NCBI RefSeq assembly: GCF_905147365.1
Contig: NC_056422.1
Span: 9,178,501-9,242,500, forward strand
Length of the DNA: 64,000 nt
Source: Aricia agestis
Taxonomy: Eukaryota > Arthropoda > Insecta > Lepidoptera > Lycaenidae
Reading direction: 5' to 3'
Positions 36,920 through 48,814 of the stretch are shown piece by piece. Position numbers and translations under genes: made by a program. The notes under the pieces were generated by a model. The model was not told the origin of the DNA. It did not search any database and was given only the letters and a program-made list of their open reading frames with translations. Every line of letters starts with the position of its first letter. The stretch's first letter is position 1.

Positions 36920-37281
36920 GAGTAGACAGAATGATAGAGTATGCCGACTTAGAACTGATGTTGAAATTTTTAAATTTGACGTATTATGACGAAAATCGTT
37001 GCTAGGGTTGTTAAATTGTTACCTACGAATTTAAAACTATGACATATTCGCTGGCCGTGTTCCTCTTTGGTCGTATTGTTGTTTGTGTTTTGGCACATGC
37101 GATTAAAATTGTCAGAATCCAATTTTGAAATCTTTATTTTAAATATTTAAAAATAAATTATATCAGCCAGCGCGAGGCACACCGCACATTCCATTTATAA
37201 TCCTAGTGAAACCCGACGAATTTGACAGATATTGAAACCTGTCCGTCTCTTTGCAGTCGAACTACTGGTCGTTATGTCTAT
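36920..37281 (+). repeat. Two-copy interspersed segment, copy 1 (362 bp)
   Basis: Nearly identical to 62488-62842, from GAGTAGACAGAATGATAGAG to GTCGTTATGTCTAT. Differences are a few substitutions and a 7-bp indel near 37180. There are no terminal inverted repeats. An open frame crossing 37222-37440 leaves the repeat part-way and has no coding character. Confidence 0.8.
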
Positions 37282-37673
37282 AATTGTGCTCTTACTTTCA
37301 CAGAAATGAAAAACCGAATAATGATAATGGACGCATATGATGTCAAAAGCCATAACATTGAATACATTCCGAAGGTGACATTGAGACAGAGAAACGATTG
37401 TCATATTTTAGATACCTATCTTATCGACTCGATAAAGTAATTGATTGGAAGAATACATTTGGATTAATTCGAATCGTTCATAAACAAATAATCTATAATA
37501 GATAGCAAGGACGACGATAATATTATATGTATAGATTAAATTAATAACTATAGTACCTACCTACGTAACACGTACCTAAACTGTGATAATTATTATAAAG
37601 ATAGACATACTTATACAAGAACTGTCAATTTTAATAGCTGCAAAATAAAGTTCTCAATATTAAATTGTTGGCC

Positions 37674-38062
37674 ATTTTTAGAGTTCCGTACCCAAAGGGT
37701 AAAAACTAAGACTTCGTTGTCTGTCCGTCTGTCTGTCTGTCTGTCTCCAGGCTGTAACTCAAGAACGGTAATAGCTAGAGAGTTCAAATTTTCACAGATT
37801 ATGTATATCTGTTGCTGCTATACCAACAAATATTTAAGGGGGGCTCCCATACAACAAACGTGATTTTTTTTTGGCCTTTTTTGCTCTATATCAATTATGA
37901 CAATAGTTAGGTACTTGAATTTTTCTCAAAGTACTTAGTTATATGTGTATTATAATATTTAGTAATAATATTAAAATAAAATAAAAAATTAACCCAAGCA
38001 AAAAACACAAAATAGTACGGAACCTTTTGTGCGCGAGTCTGACTTGCACTTGGCCGATTATT
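37674..38062 (-). repeat. GTTCCGTACC-type interspersed repeat (family N)
   Basis: Left end TTAGAGTTCCGTACCCAAAG, then a (GTCT)n run (37721-37746), GGGGGGCTCCCATAC and the right end GTACGGAACC...GACTTGCACTTGGCCGA. The copy at 39371-39876 has the same modules in reverse orientation. Confidence 0.65.
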
Positions 38063-38134
38063 ATTGAAAAAATTTTAGATTGCAAACACTCTTTTTGGAT
38101 TGATAAAAGTTTCGTGTAGTGTCAGTGTTATAAC

Positions 38135-38166
38135 TGCTATAGAGCCTACCTCAAGGCTCTATAGCA
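38135..38166. repeat. Perfect 12-bp hairpin
   Basis: TGCTATAGAGCC, loop TACCTCAA, GGCTCTATAGCA. Isolated in AT-rich sequence. Confidence 0.6.
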
Positions 38167-38169
38167 CTT

Positions 38170-39370
38170 ACACAAGTACACATTTTTTGCAGACTGCAGC
38201 TAGTAACAAATATAAAATAACGCATAGAATAATATTGTAGCACATCTACAGTTATAAAAAGTTTAAAATAAACAGCAAACATATTATAATGTCACCATCA
38301 TCCAGATTATAATTTTTTGCTGGTCTATATGCTTTATTACAAAAGATTTAAGTCCAATACGTTATGATACCATTATCAAACTAGCGCGGTCCATTTCTGA
38401 AAATGGCTTTAACTCGTTAATCCATCGAGCTGGAGGGCGTCCTACGCTACGCAAGTATAATAGATAAGCTAAACTAGCACGCCATATACGCCAAAACGAC
38501 TTACTTTTATCCAATTTATCTAAAACCTTAAACATTTACATATGTAAAATTGTCCTCTCCCCCGATTGATAAAATGGCTCCCGCCAAAACCACAAAAGGC
38601 CTCCCTCAACGACACTCAACGTAAACGCTTTAACTATGTCTCTTCAGAATCATACCTTCAACGACACCCTTATTACAACGCTGTAAAGTTCATTTTGGAA
38701 AAATTAGCGGTGGAATTATTTTGAACGAGTGCATGTCCCAACCCTGCGACTGCTCAGTCCACTTGTCTCCAAAACCCCGTGAACATCAGGGGCCGTCTGC
38801 CGGGTTCTAAAGGACCCCAGATAATGATGCCACTTGAGCTGATGGGTTTGCTATTGCTTCTAATTGGTGGCTAAACTGTTGCACGTCCCTTATATACTTT
38901 TAACCCATGTATTAATATGTAGAGATTCAATCATGTTATTTTGAATTTTTCTTTCAGTGATCTCACAATGATAGAGTAGAAATATTGTACCTACAGAAGA
39001 CTATCTTATCACTTGTCGTTGGAATTAGCCGTACGCGTCATGGTCGCGATTTGAGATAACTTAAAAAAAATATATACACGACGCGCATTATTGTTTTGCA
39101 TTTAAAACAAAACACTAGTCTATTGTGTCATACGGATTTGATTATGTGGTACTTTAGTTTTACTCCAAAATGTGAAAGAGTGCAAAAACATTGACCAGTA
39201 AATGCAAATATAGATTCATTTTCAATTGTTTCTAATAAGCCACCGCAACGAATGTGGCTGTAAAGGCGAACATGAAGCATGGAGCGAGGGCTATTTGCAT
39301 TCTAAATATAAAGAAGAATTTTTAATCCAGCAGTATTGTGATAAAAGTGAACAAAATGTGATAATTAAAT
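38170..39370. other. No gene recognised
   Basis: AT-rich, except 38740-38830, which is GC-balanced. Around 38420-38455 GAGCTGGAGGGCGTCC could be a relic of a LINE 3' region, but this is weak. Confidence 0.3.
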
Positions 39371-39876
39371 AATCAGCCAAGTGCGACTCGGACTCGCCCA
39401 CGAAGGGTTCCGTACCGTCATAGAGCAAAAATAGGCCTAACATTGTATTTTTTGTATGGGAGCCCCCCTTAAAGTTTTATTTTATTTTAATATTATTATT
39501 AATTATTAAAATACATATATAATTGACGACTTCGTGAAAATTTCGAGGCCCTACCTGTTGTCATTATTGATATCGAACAAATAAAGCCAAAAAAAAAACA
39601 CGTTTATTATATGGGAGCCCCCCTCAAATATAAATTTTATTTTGTTTTTAGGATTTGTTGTTGTAGCGGCAACAGAAATACACAATCTGTGAAAATTTCA
39701 GAAGTTTAGCTGTAGTAACCACTATAGCTAGACTTCTGGAATTTTCACAGATTGTGTATTTCTTGAGATACAGCCTGGAGACAGACAGACGGACAATCGG
39801 ACAGACAGACGGACAGACATCGTGGTCTCAGTAATAGGGTCCTATTTCTATCCTTTGGGTACGGAACCCTAAAAAG
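39371..39876 (+). repeat. GTTCCGTACC-type interspersed repeat (family N), longer copy
   Basis: CAGCCAAGTGCGACTCGG, GAAGGGTTCCGTACCG, two TATGGGAGCCCCCCT blocks, an inverted pair ATACACAATCTGTGAAAATT / AATTTTCACAGATTGTGTAT (39687-39762), an ACAGACGGACAGAC run, and the end GGTACGGAACCCTAAAAA. Confidence 0.65.
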
Positions 39877-40020
39877 AAATCACTTAATACCCTTATTATG
39901 TGAATGTTATACGTAAGCAGAAGTAGTAAACGCTATAATAGCGTGACGCGACTTATTACTGCCTTTTTTGCACCAGCTCGGAAATTGTATACAAGCCAAG
40001 CCACAAAACGTCAGTACTTA

Positions 40021-40178
40021 CGGCCGTTCCCAATATTTGATCTATCTCTGGTTTTGCCCTACTAGAGATAGGAATAGCTCACATTTGACATAAATTATAT
40101 GTCTCTAATGTCTAATCTGAGCTATTCCTATCTCTAGTAGGGCAAAACCAGAGATAGATCAAATATTGGAAACGGCCG
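40021..40178. mobile_element. MITE with about 65-bp inverted repeats and TTA duplication
   Basis: CGGCCGTTCCCAATATTTG...CTACTAGAGATAGGAATAGC is mirrored at 40118-40178, ending AATATTGGAAACGGCCG. TTA precedes and follows it (40018-40020, 40179-40181). Confidence 0.8.
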
Positions 40179-40184
40179 TTACTC

Positions 40185-41340
40185 AGTGCTAAGGTATTCC
40201 TTATAATATGAAGTCAAAGTGTCTTGTTGTTTGCAGCGTAGTGTCGCCTACTGCAGTCGCGCAATCATATTGCAGACAAGCAGTAGTTTACATTGCTGAT
40301 TTCAAATTCAGAGTACGAAATTACATAATACCTCAGAGTACGAAAGTGACCCTTATTGGAACGAAGTTTTTTTTTTTGTATTGTCATAAAGGTGTTGTTA
40401 GACTTTAGAGGTAACCGTTGGGCCATGATTATGAATCTGAGTTCAGAACGAACTAAGACAGAAGTCATAACATCGAGGCGGGCGTGCCTGGAGCCACATT
40501 CCGAGCTCCGCGACCCGCGACTTACTCCCGTCGTTAAAGACACGTTTAGTCCTACCACATTACCACGTAGACTTCAAAACTGATCCTTATGTGCACAGAA
40601 TAAGGATACATCAGAGGTAGAATAACTTTGAATGGCCTGTACGACCGGGAAGAGAATCGACCGCTTTACGACAGATGTATCCGATATTATATCGATTATA
40701 CAGAGCTGAATCGATAACAATAATCAAAATATCGATTTCAATCATGAATTAGAGGCTAGAACGTGCTTCGGCATCAATAGGTCGGTTCTTTCCTCACTTA
40801 TTTTCATGCGTTTACTTAAATCTAAATAAGCACATCATTTCAAATTAATATACAAATAGGCCACATAAGTTCGACATATAATACCTAAACAGTATCTACA
40901 ATTCTACAACACATAATCTGTATGTTGTTATATAACACCTAATCACTTAATATTTTGATCTTATTAAAATTATAGCTAACTTCCGCAGACTAAGAACTGA
41001 TAAGCATAAAGCACTTCAAGTACTCAATGCTCTAATAAGTACTTGATTTGCTAAGTCACTAGATTATTTCATAATAAAAATGATGAGGTAGTTTTTTATC
41101 TCGAGATAAATACGTATTGTTTCTTGTGTATGTGAAAAAAATATTTTATGTAAATTTCGTCAAAATAGGTACCAGTTTTTTTTTGGGTTATCAATACAAA
41201 TTCATAGAATTTTACTATCTTATTTCTTGCTAACACGATTGAATATATTTTGATATAGAGTTGTGACGTTACAGATAATATACATACACACCTGTAGATA
41301 GATAGATCAACCAGTGCCAACGGTAAATACAAAGTGTAAC
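40185..41340. other. No gene recognised; GC-richer patch at 40430-40590
   Basis: The patch contains GAGGCGGGCGTGCCTGGAGC and CCGCGACCCGCGAC. Frames on both strands are open but lack splice signals or known motifs. The flanks are AT-rich. Confidence 0.3.
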
Positions 41341-41344
41341 AAAT

Positions 41345-41423
41345 AACAATAATATCTATGGACGCTTCACACCACGTCAGCCGGGCCCCGTGCTAAGTAC
41401 CTGAAGGACTTGTGTTACGGGGT
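41345..41423 (-). mobile_element. SINE family B, 3' fragment
   Basis: AATAATATCTATGGACGC, CACACCACGTCAG and GTACCTGAAGGACTTGTG match the tail of the complete copy (29859-29938). Confidence 0.65.
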
Positions 41424-41485
41424 ACGTGTAAGTTAATATAATTAACTTTATGGTTCACAGTGAACTCTATATAAGGATACATACT

Positions 41486-42822
41486 AGTGTCCGACCGAAG
41501 GTCTATTTTTGGCCGAAGCCGAAGCCGATTAATCGGCAATCGCTACAACCTTCGGCCGACGCCGAACCCGAAGGTTTATAAATCTTAATCGCTCGACTCT
41601 CAGTAATTAATTTTTAACCGACTTAAAAAAAGGAGGTTATCAATTCGACGCGTATGTATGTAATATTTCCAGAAAGGCCCAATTTTCGTATATATGTTAG
41701 TCTGTAATCTGTATCAGCGTCAGAACGAATGTGCTAAATTACAAGTGTATGTATGTATGTATGTTTTTATGTTTGTGTTCGCATATTTCTGGAACTAACA
41801 TTCCGATTAAAGTAAGTAATTCTTTTTTTTTGTTGTACTAGGTATTGTTCAACTTAGGGAATAGTACAAGTTTCATAAAAATCGGTTCAGTCGTTTTGGA
41901 GATACGGAGTTTTAATCCTCAATTACGTATAATTTTGAGGTCGGTTTTATCTTTTTAAAAAACAGTTAAGTTCAATATGTCTACAAGCTACAATTAATTA
42001 AGTATTTCAAAACTTCAATATTGAAGGTTTATCTAATACATTGACTGTCTCATAGAGAAGTTGATAGAGATGGTAATAAAAGTTTGTGATTTCGTGATTT
42101 ATTTATTAAGTATTTAATAATTTGTGGACTACAAATAATTAATTAAGTTTAAGGAATGACTCAAATGTATAGTTCGAAAATGGATGAGAATTCGGAAATC
42201 AAAATTATAGAGAATTTAATAAGTTTTTTTTCGTCGTAGAATGTTTTTTTGCTACAACGCATAGTTTTTTAGTTATTAGCTAAAAAACCTAAAATTGAGA
42301 CTTTTGTCACTCTCCCCTCACTCCAGCTCACCTCCTAGACTTCAGGACTTTTAGAATATTTTGTCCCAAAGCACCTTGAATAAGTTCCAGCTGAAATCTC
42401 TTAGGTTGGGCTCACGCATTCTACAAGTTCTACTTATTGACTGAACTATTGTAAAAAAAAATCTTTATTATTTCACAAATAACAATAATTAGACCAATCA
42501 ATCAGTTTTTGTTTTACACGACTAGACCAAAACTAGAGTACTTAATAAATAAAATAAACAAATACTAACTTCTTAATAAATAATTAAACTATTTATTAAG
42601 AACTTAGTGTTTATTTATTGTATTTGACAGTGACTCCCAGTGGCCTCTGCATACACAACCGGTCCGTCGCTCTCTTACGACTCACTCAGTCTTTCGTTCA
42701 ATTTCGACGGTTGCTCGGACCTTCGGCAAAGCTTCGGCTTCGGCCGGGTTTTAGGCCGAAGCCGAAGGTGGATTTTTTGGCCGAAGGCGGCCGAAGCTGA
42801 AGCTTCGGTCGAACACTAATAC
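41486..42822. mobile_element. 1.3-kb TIR element rich in TTCGGCCGAAG motifs, with nested repeat
   Basis: Left end TAGTGTCCGACCGAAGG and right end CTTCGGTCGAACACTA are inverted. Both subterminal zones are dense in GCCGAAGC / TTCGGCC. The interior includes an ACCGACTT-type repeat (41607-41965) with GTATGTATGTATGT. No transposase frame is evident, so it looks non-autonomous; superfamily undetermined (hAT-like subterminal repetition is possible). Confidence 0.55.
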
Positions 42823-42836
42823 ATACACACTAGAGA

Positions 42837-43146
42837 TTTCCCTACTAGCTGTGCTACTAGTCGCCGACTAGTCGGTAAAGCCGACTATCCGGCCACTTTT
42901 GCAGTCGGCGACAAGTCGGCGAATAGTCGGCGAAGAGCGCTGACTATCCGGCTTTTTAATATTTTACTAGTATTGAAATTATATTTAATAAAAATCTTGC
43001 TTATTTTGAAATAAAATTAATTGTGTCTAAAATTACTTGCTGAAAGAAATTTATCTATGACATAGTTATTATTGTATCAATTAAAAATTGTATCTCGACT
43101 AATCGGCTAGTCGGCTAGTCGGCCAAAGTCATGATCGGCACATATC
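42837..43146 (-). mobile_element. GACTAGTCGG-rich element, about 310 bp
   Basis: Multiple CGACTAGTCGG / GCCGACTATCCGGC units at 42853-42955. An AT-rich interior follows, then an inverted terminus CGGCCAAAGTCATGATCGGC shared with 10355. It sits directly beside the TTCGGCC element. Confidence 0.55.
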
Positions 43147-43692
43147 TATAAAAACTCTAATCATTTAGTTTTGTTGCACATCCATCATCCATCCATGTCA
43201 TCCATCGGGGATTCGGGGGTCCTCGCGAAATGTATCTTGCCCAGATCAAATTTAAGTCTTGCCTCGACACTGGTCATGTAGTGTTATTGATATTATCTAC
43301 GATCTGTCGTGAGATAACGTTATCAGTCACGGAAATCCAGCCAGTTCACCGTGCCGTTATTAGTAGCATAGTAGGCTACATATAGGTACTATATGTCTGT
43401 CTTCACTCCTTGACCGCTGAAGAGTTCATGAAGTTTAGCTGTTTTGTGTTAAGGAAAGTTATACAAAGTTAGTTGTTATCCCGTTAATAAGATTTCAGTT
43501 CGATGTTACGGGTCACATCTAGTAAATAAAGAAACATAAACACTACATTGTTGCATATTATATGTGTACTGTAGTCTATAGAATTTACAACAAAACATGG
43601 TTGACTACGGAACCCTAAAGTGGGACCCTAACCAGTAGATTTTTGTGCAATGATAGGTTAATAGTTATATTATTTAAAAGTAACATTGTCCT

Positions 43693-43860
43693 GTAAGAAC
43701 AATCCATATTTTAGGACCATCAAATCAAAGTATGAAATCCTTTCTATCTCTGTTAGCTACCACTTTCAAGATTTTTCGCAGATAAAATTGTTGTTCGTCT
43801 TATCCAAATGAAGCTACTCACATAAAATTAGCTTAATAGTAATAAAAAAAATGTTCTAGG
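43693..43860 (+). repeat. Two-copy repeat R, copy 1
   Basis: It shares GACCATCAAATCAAAGTATG, TCTCTGTTAGCTACCACTTT and TTCGCAGATAAAATTGTTG with 53366-53539 over about 170 bp, with small indels and roughly 90% identity by eye. Confidence 0.65.
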
Positions 43861-43887
43861 GAGTAAGTATCACACGCAATAATATTT

Positions 43888-44457
43888 ATTAGAAAATCAA
43901 ACTTTAAAACGACCTCCCGTATTCGAAAACTAATACCAGTTCTGAGAAATCTACGCAACGCAGCGGACCCTCACTTACTAAGAACCATATACCTAGCACT
44001 CTGTCAGTCTATCATAAACTACTGCATACCTGTGTGGGGAGGTGCAGCGTCTACCACCCTTATCGCTGCCGAAAGAGCTCAGCGTGCTTTACTTAAAGTT
44101 GCTCTGAACAAGAGGAGAAGATATCCCACCTCTGCTCTGTATCAAGAATTTCGTGTATTAAGTGTTAGGAAACTCTACATACTAAGAGCAGGAATGGCTA
44201 TGCACAAGCATATCCTTAGCTCCTCCCATTACATAACACTAATGAAACAACGGTCTTTTAGAGTTCCCGCAGTCGCTGTCAAAACTTCGTTCGCTCAAAA
44301 ATTTGGCTTGTTTCTCCTGCCTTACACATACAATAACCTTATTAAATTATGCCAAATTGATAAGTTATCTTTTATGAAAGCTAAGACTGTTGTTTCTGAA
44401 ACTCTTCTTGGAATTTCTTATGAGGAAGCTGAAAATATGATCAAAATTACCGAATAA
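43888..44457 (+). pseudogene. Non-LTR retrotransposon ORF2 fragment, C-terminal 189 residues
   Basis: The frame is open from 43888 to a TAA at 44455 and reads RKLIPVLRNLRNAADPH, LLRTIYLALCQSIINYC, IPVWGGA and AERAQRALLKVALNKRRR. This is the typical region C-terminal to the reverse transcriptase core in Jockey/CR1-group LINEs ('...I.YC..VWGGA...L...QR...'). The catalytic domain is absent (5'-truncated), so it cannot be active. The frame has no internal stop, so insertion is fairly recent. Its 3' UTR follows to about 44940. Confidence 0.7.
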
Positions 44458-44940
<483 letters not shown>

Positions 44941-44944
44941 TTTG

Positions 44945-45330
44945 TAGAAATACTTCAAACGAATATTCCAAATTACGTCATGAAAGATTACAACCTGAAG
45001 ACAATACGAAATATTGCCGAATCAGTCCAAATAAACTACCATAAACTTAGTTTAAGTATATAAAAACTTACCTCTGAATTCCCTATTTTCAAGATGAACG
45101 CGTATATCAGGTAAAAACCTCCTAACAGGAGTCGCGTCTACACCACTATCTACGTCCAAGTGCTCATCATACCACACAAATCTTCATATATCATCTTCAT
45201 ATCTCCTTGATAAGCCAAAATATAATTCTTTTGATAAGCTTTATCAAAACATTATTCGATTTATAGATACGTTATTGATGGCCAAATAGTCCAAACACTG
45301 GTTTTGATATTGATAATTAAAATAATACTT
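44945..45330. other. No gene recognised
   Basis: AT-rich, with nothing supportable. Confidence 0.35.
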
Positions 45331-45332
45331 AT

Positions 45333-45588
45333 TTTATATCTTTAAACATATATATATGTTTCGGGGGCGATAAATCGATCTAGCTAGGAATCATTTTCAG
45401 AAAATGTCTTTTAATTCGTCTTTTATCGATAATCGATAAACTGAAAAATATGACTCTTCCTGACATCTATTGGCGAATAATAATACTATTTTGTTTGCAA
45501 CTAATTGTTTTAACGACCAGCAGATGGCGTTATTAAGTAACACGAAGTCAATGAGTGTTTGCTATACCGAGCAAAGCTCGGTCATCCA
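45333..45588 (+). mobile_element. Helitron-like H1 copy with a different interior
   Basis: TTATATCTTTAAACATATAT start, GATAAATCGATCTAGC, then a segment absent in the other copies (CAGCAGATGGCGTTATTAAG). The hairpin ACCGAGCAAAGCTCGGT is at 45566-45582, but the following CTAGT is replaced by CCAGG. Confidence 0.65.
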
Positions 45589-45591
45589 GGT

Positions 45592-45794
45592 ACTTATATC
45601 TTTAAACGAGCAATTCTTGTATATATCTAAATATATAATTTGAATCTCGGAATCGGCTCCAACGATTTTCATGAAATTTAGTATATAGGGTGTTTCGGGG
45701 CCGACAAATCGATCTAGCTAGGAATCATTTTTAGAAAATGTCATCTCATTCATGTTTTATCGAATACCGAGCAAAGCTCGGTCAAATAGCTAGT
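45592..45794 (+). mobile_element. Helitron-like H1 copy, complete, in tandem with the previous one
   Basis: ACTTATATCTTTAAACGAGC to the hairpin ACCGAGCAAAGCTCGGT and CAAATAGCTAGT. It begins a few bases after the preceding copy ends, in the same orientation. Confidence 0.7.
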
Positions 45795-45799
45795 ATGTA

Positions 45800-46345
45800 C
45801 TGAAATGGGAACTCTTATTAACGTTTTAGTCATGAGGGACCATTTTACTAAATGTTTGTCTTGCCGGGGACTACCCAGTTGGTTACTCAGCCCTAAATTT
45901 AAAGGTGTTTGATAAAGAAAACAAGCAAAACTTTATAATTAGCACACATTAATTTTTTATTTGGTAAAAAAGTTACTGATTTTAATTTAATGTAATTTTT
46001 GTGACTGCACACTCTTTACTAACTAGTAACTTCTGAATTCTCACATATTATTAGGATGGCTTCGCGGACCACTTGGAATGCCTCCAGGGACCACCAGAGG
46101 TCCGCGGACCACCGGTTAAGAACACTGTGCTATAATAGGTATAGTGTTTGTCTTCGAGATAGAAATATACGGATTTCCGTAAATTAAGGTGGGGTTTTCT
46201 ATAAAATTGTAAATTGTGCTGTATGAGGATTAGCTGAAAATGTAGGTACCGACTGTAAAGTTGAATTCTTCGTTTTATTTGCTGACTTGTATATTGGTTT
46301 ACATAGCATCACTTTCTCATTGATACGTTAACTATACTCTTTATA
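45800..46345. other. No gene recognised
   Basis: AT-rich. 45850-46130 contains GGGACTACCC and CGCGGACCACTTGG / GGTCCGCGGACCACCGG, short inverted patches of unclear origin. Confidence 0.3.
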
Positions 46346-46349
46346 AGCC

Positions 46350-46783
46350 TTAAGGCGACTAACCCTAAAGTGTCGACATTATAATTCATTTTTAAACTTG
46401 AAAATAGGCCCCGAATTCTTTCATTTTTTAAAATTAGATACTACATTATATTTCCGAGAATTCGATCTGAGTAAAACACAATATCTTAAAATTTTCTCGA
46501 TAGAAAAAAATCACAAAGACGCATCTAATTTTTACGAATTTTGCATTTATTGCCATAACCGTGCATTGAACTAAGTTAATATTTTAACACATTGTATAAA
46601 ATTCTATCATTGAGAGATCGACCTAGCGGATTTTTAAAAAGTTGTATATTTATCGAGTTATTGAGAAAAAACTAATTTGGCGATGAATCCGCGTCGTTCT
46701 TTTTCACCGGGCATATGAAAGACGGCCGTGAGTGTGAAGAGAGAAGGAAGCTGTTTGATTCTTGGGGTTAGTCGCCCTCTTAA
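46350..46783. mobile_element. TIR element of about 434 bp
   Basis: Left TTAAGGCGACTAACCC and right GGGGTTAGTCGCCCTCTTAA form imperfect terminal inverted repeats. No coding capacity. Confidence 0.55.
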
Positions 46784-46963
46784 AGGTATTCTATTTCTAA
46801 CGATACTATAATCAAAATACCGAAGAACATTTCACACTTCAAATTTTGTATGAAGCTACATGCCTCGATTCGCCGCTTGGACTTTTTTATAATATGGGAT
46901 ATAATATAAAAGAAAAGAAGAGTAAGAGTTAATTGACAAGAGGTGATAACTTTAATATAATCT

Positions 46964-47595
46964 ATACTAATATTATAAATGAGAAAGTATCTCTGTCTGT
47001 CTGTCTGTCTGTCTGTCTCGCTTTCACGCCAAAACTACCGAACCTATTGTAATTAAATTTTATATACAGATAGTCTAAAGCCTGAGAAAGGACATAGGCT
47101 ACTTTTTTACTGGAAAAAAGTGTTGTAAGGGGGTGAAAATACGAAAATTTGTTCAAATTAAGTTAGTTCCAAAAATTCATACTAGATGGCGCCGTGCGTC
47201 TCTTACATCGCGCTAACGCTTGCCCAACATCTTTCTATAAGAGGTGGTATCATCTTACACTTTCGATTTTTTCGGTTGCTATTTCTTTTTACGTTATTTA
47301 ATAAGTCAGTACTTTATATTATATAATATATACAGTGACGTAACCTTAAACCTATCAATGATAAATAGTTTATGGGTAAAGTTGTGTAATTGGGGGGCTA
47401 AATAAGCTTTAAAATTTGGCATAAAATATAAAGTTTAATTTAAAAAAATGAAATATTATGTGCACACTGCACAGCTGTTTTGATTAAAGGGGTACCAGGG
47501 TTTTTTTTTATAAAAGCTTTTGACACCAATTTTGTTGACATCGCGCGCTATAAACTGAAGTCCACGCGGACGAAGTCGCGGGCAACAGCTAGTCA
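46964..47595 (+). mobile_element. Longer Helitron-like element (H2-related) ending in CTAGT
   Basis: It starts ACTAATATTATAAATGAG with six GTCT units. The 3' end is CCACGCGGACGAAGTCGCGG...CAACAGCTAGT, including GTCCACGCGGAC, which can fold. At 632 bp it is the longest member here; it has no Rep/helicase frame. Confidence 0.6.
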
Positions 47596-47697
47596 CGTAA
47601 ATTAATACTATTATAACGTATAATACACGATTAAGTTTGGTGAAAACTAATATAATACTTGATTACATGATCATACTATCATAGGCGTTAGAAACAG

Positions 47698-47847
47698 GGC
47701 CCGTACCACGAAACGGTTTCAAGACTCAAACAATCGTACGAGAATGCCGCGTCCTGCTCTAACAACGCCATTTCACGTATGTTAGAGTAGGACGCAACAT
47801 TCTCGTACGATTCTTTGAGTCTCAAAACCGTTTCGTGGTACGGGCCC
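47698..47847. mobile_element. MITE with about 50-bp inverted repeats
   Basis: GGGCCCGTACCACGAAACGG at the left and CCGTTTCGTGGTACGGGCCC at the right are a perfect inversion. The inner part also pairs (CAATCGTACGAGAATG / CATTCTCGTACGATT). Confidence 0.8.
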
Positions 47848-48013
47848 AGGCTGACAATAATATTGTGACGCTAATGGATCTTATCAATTTATTGTTAATT
47901 AACAATTTCGAAAGAGTCACGTGCCAATATTTTTGTACAGATATTATGAAATCCGACTATACAAGGTGTTGTGATAATACTTTAGGGTGTGTACGTGTTC
48001 CTTGTAGAGAGTT

Positions 48014-48146
48014 CACTGTGAAAGTAGCAGCGCTAAAAGATCAACATTTTTTTCACTTTTGTATGGGCAAGCGCCCAAACGTCACGACTCACGAGTTTCC
48101 CCATACAAAAGTAAAAAAGGTCTTTCAGCGCTGCCACTTTCACAGT
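48014..48146. mobile_element. MITE with CACTGTGAAAGTAGCAGCGC termini
   Basis: Left CACTGTGAAAGTAGCAGCGC and right GCGCTGCCACTTTCACAGT are inverted, with one length difference. Related half-sites with GTAGCAGCGCTAAAA lie at about 56690-56716 and 57167-57185, so the family is present elsewhere in broken form. Confidence 0.65.
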
Positions 48147-48149
48147 TTA

Positions 48150-48720
48150 AAAAGATCATATTTTACCATTGTTTGATGATGGATCCTCATTTTCCACTGC
48201 GACTCCATTTTCTGAAACAAAAAGAAATGTTTTTAAACTTTATAGAAAGAAGAACAATAGTTGCTCTCACTTAAGAAAATAAAACAAGTAAGAAAAGAAT
48301 TTCTAAGTATTGTTAAATGAAAGGTTCTTCCCAAGCAAGTAGACAAGACATGCGACCATTATAAAAATATTTCCAACACAATTTTATGATTCTCAAATAT
48401 ATTAAAATGAAAAGATATTTCTTTTATCTACTTTTTGTTTATTTGGAAATTAGGTGTTTAATTAAAAGTATGGTAGCTGATTAAAATGAGTAAAGGGTCA
48501 TTCCTGAGATTTTTACTTTTGTAGATTCTCCTTACTTTAACTTAGCCCTGAAAACTAGATACATTATGAGTAATTTAATATTGAGAAAACAAAGCAAATG
48601 CCAAAGAGTATTATAGTACTTAGTTCCTGTTCAATAGTAGATACAATAATTACGATTATTTGTGATAATAGCATTTTTTTATTGATTGTATATTGCCATG
48701 TCATATTTTCACGATTATAT
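48150..48720. other. No gene recognised
   Basis: AT-rich, with nothing supportable. Confidence 0.35.
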
Positions 48721-48724
48721 AATC

Positions 48725-48809
48725 TGTCCCGACACCAGTGTCCGATACTATAATATCATGATGTGTGGCATAATATTTTATCGAAAAATTGGACACTGGT
48801 GTTGGGACA
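48725..48809. mobile_element. Short TIR element, 85 bp
   Basis: TGTCCCGACACCAGTGTCC and GGACACTGGTGTTGGGACA are inverted copies with one mismatch. Confidence 0.65.
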
Positions 48810-48814
48810 CATTG

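Noticed and set aside
37222..37440. 72-residue plus-strand frame and its opposite-strand partner
   Set aside because: It starts inside the two-copy repeat and runs into unrelated flank; the second repeat copy does not keep the frame.
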